From assembly GCA_944325885.1 (NCBI GenBank), contig CALVBT010000001.1:248001-312000 (forward strand): a stretch of DNA of 64,000 nucleotides, in the 5' to 3' direction. The stretch is from Candidatus Gastranaerophilales bacterium. Lineage in GTDB: Bacteria > Cyanobacteriota > Vampirovibrionia > Gastranaerophilales > Gastranaerophilaceae. Below are positions 57,824 through 64,000 of the stretch, in pieces. The translations under genes and the position numbers were made by a program. The notes beneath the pieces were generated by a model. The model was not told where the DNA came from. It saw only the letters and a program-made list of their open reading frames with translations, and searched no databases. Each line of letters starts with the position of its first letter. Position 1 is the stretch's first letter.

Positions 57824-60686
57824 ACCGCTAAAGACAAAGCATTTCGCCTGTTCGTTGACGCTTGTTTTGACTCTTTCCCTTGCTCTTTCCCTTGCTCTTT
57901 CATTTTCATCCGTGCTTCCTGCTTTTTCTCAGGAACCGGCAGACGACCACGCATATACTCTTACCAAAATAGAAGTCCAAGACCCGTCTAACCTTCCGGC
58001 TAATACAATCACAAAATACGAATGGAGCGAAACAGAAAACAAACTCACTCCCGTGTACTACCGTGTAGACCTAAAACAAACAGACTACGGCCACAAAGCA
58101 GACCAAGACGATGTAAAAACATTTACCGTAACCACACCCAACACTGACAATACTGGCAATGCCTTTGAATACACAATCAACTACTACGTAAACAATGACA
58201 GCCTTGCACCTGACAGAATCACAACAAATCAAAACGGTGCAGATCTTGACTTTGATTTTGTTGGTCTAAAACATGAACCATCTTACGGTTCTTCATTTGG
58301 CGGTGCTATTTACAATAGTAGCGGAACAATCGGAGATATCACAGGCAATTTTATAGGCAACTATGCAAAATCTGAAAATAGGGAGGCCAGAGGCGGAGCG
58401 ATTTCTAATGCAGGCACAATCGGAAATATAACAGGTGACTTCATAGGAAACTATGCGCAATCAGATTATGAAGCCCATGGCGGAGCGATTTATAATCAAG
58501 AAACAATCGGCAATATAACAGGCGATTTTATAGGCAACTATGCTCAAGCTAATGAGCAAGCCGCAGGCGGAGCGATTTATAATGAAGGAATAATCGGAGA
58601 TATAACCGGTGACTTTATAGGTAACTATGCTTCCGGTAATAGTGCTGCAGGCGGAGCGATTGCTAATGGAGGAGGAACAATCGGAGATATCACCGGCGAT
58701 TTTATCGGAAACTATGCAAAATCTGAAAACGGTTTTGCCTGGGGCGGTGCTATTATGAATCAAGGCATAATCGGCACAATAAACCAGGATACAGGAGAAA
58801 TCACCTACGGAGAAATCAAAAACTCTTCATTCATAGGCAACTACGCAGAATCCACAAATGGAACAGCAATAGGCGGCGCAATATCGAGCATGTATCATCT
58901 TAATATCACAGCAGACAACGGCCAATCCGTCTTCTCCGGCAATAAAACAATCTCAAACGGCATTGAAGAACAAAACGCAATCGGCATGTATGGCTTTGTC
59001 GAAAAACAAGACGACAAATATGTTTTTCAAGATTTTACAGGTCCAACTGACAAAAACCCTGCCTCATTAACCCTCAAAGCCGTAAACAACGGCGTAATAG
59101 TCTTTGATGACACAATCAGAGGCGGCGGACTGGACATGAACACATTTTCGCCTATCGAAACCCCTGAAACAGCCTTTGACCTCACCCTCACAGGCGACAC
59201 CACAGGCAAAGTAATATTAAACAACGACATAATCAACGCCAATATCTCACTCGACAACACAAACCTCTACCTCGGCCGAGAAAACGTCTTCGACCAATCT
59301 CAATCCCTATCCCTTAACTCAGGCAACCTCTACCTCAACAATAACTCAATCGGAACAATGCATATACCCACCCTCAACCTCAACGGAACTACTAACCTCT
59401 CCGTCGACGTTGACCTCGCCAACAAACAAATGGATAGAATCACCGCTGATAACTACAACATAACAAATAAAGATTCCTTCATAAACGTAAACAATATCAA
59501 CCTCCTCTCAGATTCCAATCAACAATCCACAAGTATCCTATTCGCAGATGAACAACTCGCAAATAACGTCCAATACTCAGGCCCCTCCCCCATAGCCTAC
59601 TCACCAATATATAAATACGACGTGTCATACTCTACTAACCCAGAAGATAACCTCGGCTACTTCTTCTTCAATAGAGCATCCTCTTCCTCAGGCAACCAGT
59701 CAGATGCCTTCAACCCCGCTGTCCTTACCCCATCAGTAGCCACCCAGGCAGGCGCATATACTACCCAGCTCCAAACCTTTAACTACGCCTTCCAACACTC
59801 AGACTCCTTCATGAATATCCCCTCTTTAGATAGACTATCTATCATCAATAACAATAAATATGCACTAAATACAACAAACTTCTCCCCACTCCTTACCCCA
59901 CACTCCCACAACGGATTCTGGGTTAAACCCTACGCCTCCTTCGAGTCTATCCCCCTCAATAACGGCCCAACCGTCTCCAATATCAACTACGGCACCCTCA
60001 TAGGCTATGACTCCGATATTAAACAAATTAATCACGGCTTTAATAGAGTCTTAACTGCATATATTGGTTACAACGGAGCTTCCCAAAGATATCAAGGCGT
60101 AGATGCCTACCAAAATGGAGGTATCCTCGGCACAACTACTACCTTCTACAAAGGTAACTTCTTTAACGCTACTACAGTATCAGTAGGAGCAAGCGTAGGA
60201 GATGCAACAACCATGTACGGCTCAGAAAACTATACAATGCTCATGGCAGGTATAGGTAATAAATTCGGGTATAACTTTGAATTTAAACAAGGAAAATATA
60301 TCCTCCAACCAAACTTCTTAATGTCCTATTCCTTCATAAATACTTTCGACTATACAAACGCAGCAAACGTAAGAATCGAAAGTGACCCGTTGCATGCACT
60401 CCAACTCTCCCCCGGAATAAAATTCATAATGAATACAAAGAACGGATGGCAGCCATATCTCGCAGTAAATATGACATGGAATATACTGGATGAAACAAAA
60501 GTAACAGCAAACGACGTAAGACTGCCATCCATGTCCATCGACCCTTATGTATCATACGGAGCAGGTATACAGAAATGCTTTAAGGACGATAGATTCACAG
60601 CATACGGCCAGGCCATGGTACATAACGGAGGCCGAAACGGTGTATCCCTTACAGCAGGATTCCGCTGGAGGGTGGGTAAGGATTAA
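57792..60686 (+). CDS. Type V autotransporter with GGAIYN repeats (copy 2, frameshifted from its leader)
   Basis: Paralogue of the 38623 gene. The downstream frame could start at ATG 57792 (964 residues), but there is no Shine-Dalgarno there; ATG 57731 with one fewer G gives 984 residues. The signal peptide ends at PAFS before QEPADD. The passenger has only 7 GGAIYN-type repeats, then the linker and barrel ending FRWRVGKD. The barrel and linker share near-identity with copy 1, including long identical DNA stretches. The product is probably a shorter surface adhesin. No terminator is seen between it and rlmN. Confidence 0.85.
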   Translation: MLLVFRGGGYKPLKTKHFACSLTLVLTLSLALSLALSFSSVLPAFSQEPADDHAYTLTKIEVQDPSNLPANTITKYEWSETENKLTPVYYRVDLKQTDYGHKADQDDVKTFTVTTPNTDNTGNAFEYTINYYVNNDSLAPDRITTNQNGADLDFDFVGLKHEPSYGSSFGGAIYNSSGTIGDITGNFIGNYAKSENREARGGAISNAGTIGNITGDFIGNYAQSDYEAHGGAIYNQETIGNITGDFIGNYAQANEQAAGGAIYNEGIIGDITGDFIGNYASGNSAAGGAIANGGGTIGDITGDFIGNYAKSENGFAWGGAIMNQGIIGTINQDTGEITYGEIKNSSFIGNYAESTNGTAIGGAISSMYHLNITADNGQSVFSGNKTISNGIEEQNAIGMYGFVEKQDDKYVFQDFTGPTDKNPASLTLKAVNNGVIVFDDTIRGGGLDMNTFSPIETPETAFDLTLTGDTTGKVILNNDIINANISLDNTNLYLGRENVFDQSQSLSLNSGNLYLNNNSIGTMHIPTLNLNGTTNLSVDVDLANKQMDRITADNYNITNKDSFINVNNINLLSDSNQQSTSILFADEQLANNVQYSGPSPIAYSPIYKYDVSYSTNPEDNLGYFFFNRASSSSGNQSDAFNPAVLTPSVATQAGAYTTQLQTFNYAFQHSDSFMNIPSLDRLSIINNNKYALNTTNFSPLLTPHSHNGFWVKPYASFESIPLNNGPTVSNINYGTLIGYDSDIKQINHGFNRVLTAYIGYNGASQRYQGVDAYQNGGILGTTTTFYKGNFFNATTVSVGASVGDATTMYGSENYTMLMAGIGNKFGYNFEFKQGKYILQPNFLMSYSFINTFDYTNAANVRIESDPLHALQLSPGIKFIMNTKNGWQPYLAVNMTWNILDETKVTANDVRLPSMSIDPYVSYGAGIQKCFKDDRFTAYGQAMVHNGGRNGVSLTAGFRWRVGKD
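57808..57818 (+). repeat. Poly-G tract (11 G) inside the 5' end of autotransporter 2
   Basis: Eleven G, one more than the in-frame length of ten. Same site as the 9-G tract of copy 1. Confidence 0.9.
58299..58890 (+). repeat. GGAIYN passenger repeats (7 units)
   Basis: In-frame repeats encode GGA-I-x-N...ITGDFIGNYA. This is ten fewer than in copy 1. Confidence 0.85.
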
Positions 60687-60744
60687 GGAAATTAAACATA
60701 TTAAGCATATTTATTTTAAAACTTGTTCCTGATAATATTTAGCT

Positions 60745-61773
60745 ATGCCAAAACTTATATTATCAGGGATGAGTCTGGATGAGTTAACAGAATTTACCGA
60801 CTCTATTGAAGAATCTAAATATAGAGCGAAACAGCTCCACAATTGGATATATTTAAAGTCAGTTTCCGGTTTTGATGAAATGACAGATATATCAAAAAAA
60901 ACACGTGCAAAAATAGAAGAACTGGCCGTTATTACAGATGTAAAAATTAAGCATAAACAGGTGAGTACTGACGGCACAATAAAATATTTGATTGAATACG
61001 CTGACGGAAATTGTGTGGAAACTGTTTTGATGCGTTTTGACAACAGGGCAAATTTGACGGCGTGTGTAAGTTCGCAGGTCGGATGTGCCTGCAATTGCAA
61101 ATTTTGTGCTACGGCAAAACTCGGATTTATCAGAAATTTGACCCCAAGAGAAATTATTGAACAGGTTTTGACTATACAGCGTGATACAGGATTAAAGGTT
61201 ACAAATATAGTCTTTATGGGACAGGGTGAACCTTTATTGAATCTTGATAATGTTTTAAAGGCGATTGATATTTTTAACAGAGATTTTGTTATAGGTATTC
61301 GCCGTTTGACGGTTTCTACCTGCGGTATTATTCCACAGATAAACAAACTTGCGCAGATTGATTTTCAGCCGACTCTGGCTGTTTCTTTGCATGCTCCAAA
61401 TCACACTCTTAGAGAATCGTTGATGCCGATTGAGAAAAAATACAATATTGATGAGCTTATGTCTTCCTTAAAGGCTTATGTTGAAAATACCGGCAGAAGG
61501 GTAACTATCGAATATACTTTGATAAAAGGTTTTAACGACACTATACAGTGTGCAAAAGAGCTGGCAAAACTCTTGATAGGCTTAAAGGCAAATATAAATC
61601 TTATTATTTACAATCCAAATGATACAGATACTTTTGAAAAACCGGACAAAGAATCTATTCAAAAATTTAAATATATTCTTGAACAATCAGGTAAAAAGGT
61701 CACAATAAGGCTAGAAAGAGGTTCTGATATAGATGCAGCCTGCGGGCAGCTTAGCAATAAAATGAGGTCATAA
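60745..61773 (+). CDS. rlmN: Dual-specificity 23S rRNA / tRNA methyltransferase RlmN
   Basis: RlmN is a radical-SAM enzyme that makes m2A2503 in 23S rRNA and m2A37 in some tRNAs. The 342-residue protein has the cluster motif C114-x3-C118-x2-C121 in GCACNCKFCATAKLGF, GQGEPLLN, SLHAPNHTLRESLMP and the resolving C-terminal Cys333 (DIDAACGQL). The unknown gene follows 1 bp later. Confidence 0.95.
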   Translation: MPKLILSGMSLDELTEFTDSIEESKYRAKQLHNWIYLKSVSGFDEMTDISKKTRAKIEELAVITDVKIKHKQVSTDGTIKYLIEYADGNCVETVLMRFDNRANLTACVSSQVGCACNCKFCATAKLGFIRNLTPREIIEQVLTIQRDTGLKVTNIVFMGQGEPLLNLDNVLKAIDIFNRDFVIGIRRLTVSTCGIIPQINKLAQIDFQPTLAVSLHAPNHTLRESLMPIEKKYNIDELMSSLKAYVENTGRRVTIEYTLIKGFNDTIQCAKELAKLLIGLKANINLIIYNPNDTDTFEKPDKESIQKFKYILEQSGKKVTIRLERGSDIDAACGQLSNKMRS

Positions 61774-61774
61774 T

Positions 61775-62863
61775 ATGTATATTAATCCCGTTTCTTTTAA
61801 GATTTACAATCGTAATAACAACAGCAAACAGAATTGTAATAGACTGAATAACTATCCGCAAAAATTTGGCAAGGTAGCTGATACAGTTAGTTTTAGCGTG
61901 AAGAAAAATGTTTTTGAAGAAAATTTGGATATTGTTGACAGTATTATAAATGAAGACATTTTGCCCTTTATTGATGATGAGTCCAAAAATTTGTATATCC
62001 AAACAGGCAAAATGGGCTACGCACTGCAAGAAACTTTAAGAGTCTTTTCAAATCACGAAACCAGTATTTTTAACAGCAAATTAAATATTTTAAACAGCAA
62101 TGACAGCAAATTAAAATCCTCAAAGTTTTTTAAATACATTAAAACTTATGAAGATTTTAAAGATAATCAAAAAACTTTTGAACGCCTTTCTGCCATGGCC
62201 CAAATTCCAATGTATGGCAATAATTTAAAACTAAAAAATAAAATAAATTCTTCAAAACATCTCTTTAATGATGATAATGAGATAAAGTTGTTAGAACCAA
62301 TGGTACAAAAATATAATGCCGAGATATCAAAATTGGGTAATGAGCTGGAGTCATTGACATTGAAAAACACAAATAAAGCCATGTTCAGCTTAATTCGTCC
62401 AATAAATGATAATTTAACAACCAGCATATATTATATTATGATAAACCCGTACGGTGATTTTCAAAAACTTATAAAAAAACGCGAGAATGTTAAGGAATTA
62501 GTTAAAGACAACAAGGTTAGCCCTTATGAACGTTTAAAACACATTGAAATGTTGAATCATGATGCCAACAGTATTGTAAGGGTTATTCCCTCATATTCTA
62601 AAAATAAAAATGAAATTAAAAATTTTATAGAAAAAACGGCCGGTTTTGTTGATAATTTGCCGCAAAAAGACGAAATAAATTCTGCTTATACAAAAATTAA
62701 AGACAAAATTGATATGGCCGCTGATAAAACTTTGGCTGTTTTGAATGATTATTTTGATAAAGAATATAGAGAGAATGGTGTTGTAATTGATTTTCACAAA
62801 CTGGAAAAATCATTGAAAAGTCAACAAAGTGCGATAAATGAACTTTCCATGCTTATGGATTAA
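61775..62863 (+). CDS. Hypothetical protein (362 aa), helical, lineage-specific
   Basis: No family is recognised. The N-terminus is polar (MYINPVSFKIYNRNNN) and leads to VADTVSFSVKKN, a [VS]-SF-type motif, then about 300 residues of charged helices. No membrane segment or cysteine cluster is seen. It is coupled to rlmN (start 1 bp after its stop). A second SF-like motif (VSFK) lies at residues 6-9. Function cannot be stated. Confidence 0.7.
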   Translation: MYINPVSFKIYNRNNNSKQNCNRLNNYPQKFGKVADTVSFSVKKNVFEENLDIVDSIINEDILPFIDDESKNLYIQTGKMGYALQETLRVFSNHETSIFNSKLNILNSNDSKLKSSKFFKYIKTYEDFKDNQKTFERLSAMAQIPMYGNNLKLKNKINSSKHLFNDDNEIKLLEPMVQKYNAEISKLGNELESLTLKNTNKAMFSLIRPINDNLTTSIYYIMINPYGDFQKLIKKRENVKELVKDNKVSPYERLKHIEMLNHDANSIVRVIPSYSKNKNEIKNFIEKTAGFVDNLPQKDEINSAYTKIKDKIDMAADKTLAVLNDYFDKEYRENGVVIDFHKLEKSLKSQQSAINELSMLMD

Positions 62864-62867
62864 ATAT

Positions 62868-63647
62868 TTAGATTACAGCAAAACTTCTTACAGTATTTTC
62901 TTGCAGCTTTGTATTGTTGAGTTTGGAAATTCTTTTTCTAATTTTTATTGCATGGTGTGAATGCGGCTTCCTTTTAAGAAACAGCTTGTAATAATGGAGC
63001 GCACGAGAGTTCTGTTTTATTTTATCAAAACAAATTGCCATGCCAAGATATGCCTTGCTAAAATCCGGATTAACTTTCAGTATTTGTGAAAAAACACACC
63101 CTGCTGCTTTAAAATCGCCTATGTTCATATAAAGTGCAGACAGGTGGTTGTATGCTGTTATGAGTTTGGGGTTGTTTTCTATAATCGTATGATAGATGAG
63201 TATTGCCATGTCGTATTCTTCAATAAATTCATGGGCTACACCCAGCTGTATTTGCGCATTTACATTGCTTCTGTCAAGAGAAATCGTATGGTGAAAACAT
63301 TTTATTGCTTCACAAAATCTGCCTGTCACGAGATAGCACAGCCCGAGCTGGTAATGTATTTCTGCAGTGAAATATGACAGTTCTCTTGCTTTTTCCAGTG
63401 CTTTTATTGCTTTTTCGTAGTTTTCTTCCGCTTTGTAAGAAATACCCAGCCCCATATAGCTTCTGTAATTGTTTCTGTCTATAAAAATTGAGCTGAGATA
63501 GTGTTTTATTGATTCTTTAAAATGGTTTGCAAGACGGAGTGCATCAGCTTTTACAAACAATCTGTAAGCAGCTGTTGTTGTATAATTTGAAGGTTTTATT
63601 ACAAAGGAATCCAAACCTTGAACCACACTTTGATATTTTATCCCCAA
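62868..63647 (-). CDS. TPR-repeat protein
   Basis: The 259-residue protein is made almost entirely of TPRs from about residue 28 to 235, for example SYMGLGISYKAEENYEKAIKA, IHYQLGLCYLVTGRFCEAIKC, AYNHLSALYMNIGDFKAAG. The start is TTG 63647 with GGGGAG 5 bp upstream. No signal peptide. It converges on the 61775 gene with a 4-bp gap. Confidence 0.85.
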   Translation of the reverse strand: MGIKYQSVVQGLDSFVIKPSNYTTTAAYRLFVKADALRLANHFKESIKHYLSSIFIDRNNYRSYMGLGISYKAEENYEKAIKALEKARELSYFTAEIHYQLGLCYLVTGRFCEAIKCFHHTISLDRSNVNAQIQLGVAHEFIEEYDMAILIYHTIIENNPKLITAYNHLSALYMNIGDFKAAGCVFSQILKVNPDFSKAYLGMAICFDKIKQNSRALHYYKLFLKRKPHSHHAIKIRKRISKLNNTKLQENTVRSFAVI

Positions 63648-63738
63648 AATTTCTCCCCGTTAATTTCTCATGTTCCCTTTACTATATTTTAGAAATTTTG
63701 ATAAGAAATGTTATTGGCCTAAGGGTTTAAATTTTAGT

Positions 63739-63751
63739 CCATGTGGTCAAT
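63739..63751 (+). promoter_or_regulatory. Half-site related to the 45508 palindrome
   Basis: CCATGTGGTCAAT matches the right half and centre of the palindrome at 45508-45525 (read on the other strand). It lies about 15 bp upstream of the candidate -35 of the next gene. Confidence 0.4.
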
Positions 63752-63766
63752 TTAAATTTTTTAAGG

Positions 63767-63795
63767 TTATATTTTCGGCTGTTAGCGGATATAAT
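63767..63795 (+). promoter_or_regulatory. Candidate promoter of the 63827 gene
   Basis: A perfect TATAAT -10 (63790-63795) with a weak TTATAT -35 (63767-63772), 17 bp apart. Confidence 0.5.
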
Positions 63796-63826
63796 GGTAT
63801 AAATTAGAATAGATTAGGGGATTTTA

Positions 63827-64000
63827 ATGTCTGATTTTTTAGCAAAAAATTTATCTATAATTGCTCAATATAATAAAGGCCTTTATAAAAAGCTGGCACA
63901 AACAGTCCTTTTGAAAAAGAATTTTGAACTGTGCGCAAATCCAAACGGAGAGTTTAACCTAAAAATTGATTCTGTGCCTGTTCATTCCGTTACAGGGGCT
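63827..64000 (+). CDS. DUF115/Maf-like protein, N-terminal part only
   Basis: The frame runs off the window after 58 residues, starting MSDFLAKNLSIIAQYN, with AGGGG upstream. The segment NPNGEFNLKIDSVPVHS resembles the start of DUF115/Maf (motility-associated glycosyltransferase-like) proteins, in which a similar G-E-x-N-L motif precedes the conserved domain. The call is tentative without the rest. The upstream half-palindrome may link it to the 45596 operon. Confidence 0.45.
   Translation, partial: MSDFLAKNLSIIAQYNKGLYKKLAQTVLLKKNFELCANPNGEFNLKIDSVPVHSVTGA

Noticed and set aside
57647-60686. The duplicated autotransporter as an insertion sequence or composite transposon
   Set aside because: No transposase, no terminal inverted repeats flanking both copies and no target-site duplication seen; simple paralogy explains it.

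Overview
The window is AT-rich, gene-dense bacterial DNA. Gene content points to a diderm bacterium: two type V autotransporters, a MlaE-type lipid-transport permease and periplasmic proteins. A cyanobacterial-style group 2 sigma factor, GerMN and LmeA-like envelope proteins, a SLOG/DprA-like protein and many lineage-specific small membrane proteins make a gut Melainabacteria / Gastranaerophilales-type organism (non-photosynthetic sister of Cyanobacteria) my best guess. That assignment is an inference from gene content, not from a search. No transposase, phage module or CRISPR array was seen.

Layout. 1-0.7 kb: TPR gene fragment, tRNA-Leu(UAA) and a duplicated tRNA 5' fragment. 0.7-2.3 kb: anti-sigma / ECF sigma / Spy-like stress operon behind an ECF-type promoter. 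2.3-6.4 kb: a tandemly duplicated unit of M48-like peptidase plus secreted beta-domain protein; one peptidase copy has lost its HExxH site. 6.4-8.8 kb: tadA, a TIGR02757 gene and a group 2 sigma factor. 8.9-16 kb (minus): a long purD-ylxR-infB-rbfA-truB-LmeA-GerMN-HicB-like operon. 17-25 kb: an unusual AddAB-like helicase/nuclease pair, a SLOG protein and PcrA/UvrD. 25-33.8 kb: NUDIX regulator, lytic transglycosylase, DnaQ exonuclease, NagA-like and MalQ sugar enzymes, IlvE, MlaE. 34-38.3 kb: ClpB, SerB-like, dUTPase. 38.4-42.7 kb and 57.6-60.7 kb: two paralogous autotransporters. Between them lie uvrB, TPR and YkgJ proteins, folP, a pair of EF-loop membrane proteins, a SpoT/Rel enzyme, DUF167, secG, yqeG, a U32 peptidase, rpsU and a uridine-kinase-like gene. 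The end holds rlmN, an unknown gene, a TPR gene and the start of a DUF115/Maf-like gene.

The most striking observation is that both autotransporters have the same promoter, Shine-Dalgarno and start codon followed by a poly-G tract just before the signal peptide. The tract is 9 G in one copy and 11 G in the other. In both, 10 G would join the leader to the signal peptide and passenger, so each copy is read here as one base away from ON. This is a textbook arrangement for slipped-strand phase variation of a surface adhesin pair. The passengers differ in repeat number (17 against 7 GGAIYN-type repeats) while the barrels are almost identical, so recombination between the copies is also plausible.

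Second, several otherwise unrelated lineage-specific proteins share a polar N-terminal segment ending in a [VS]-[SN]-F-x motif, possibly an undescribed sorting or anchoring signal. Third, the 1280-residue protein at 17243 contains two UvrD-like cores, the first with a ruined Walker A. It is translationally coupled to a separate Fe-S RecB-type nuclease, so an AddAB-like machine has been re-partitioned.
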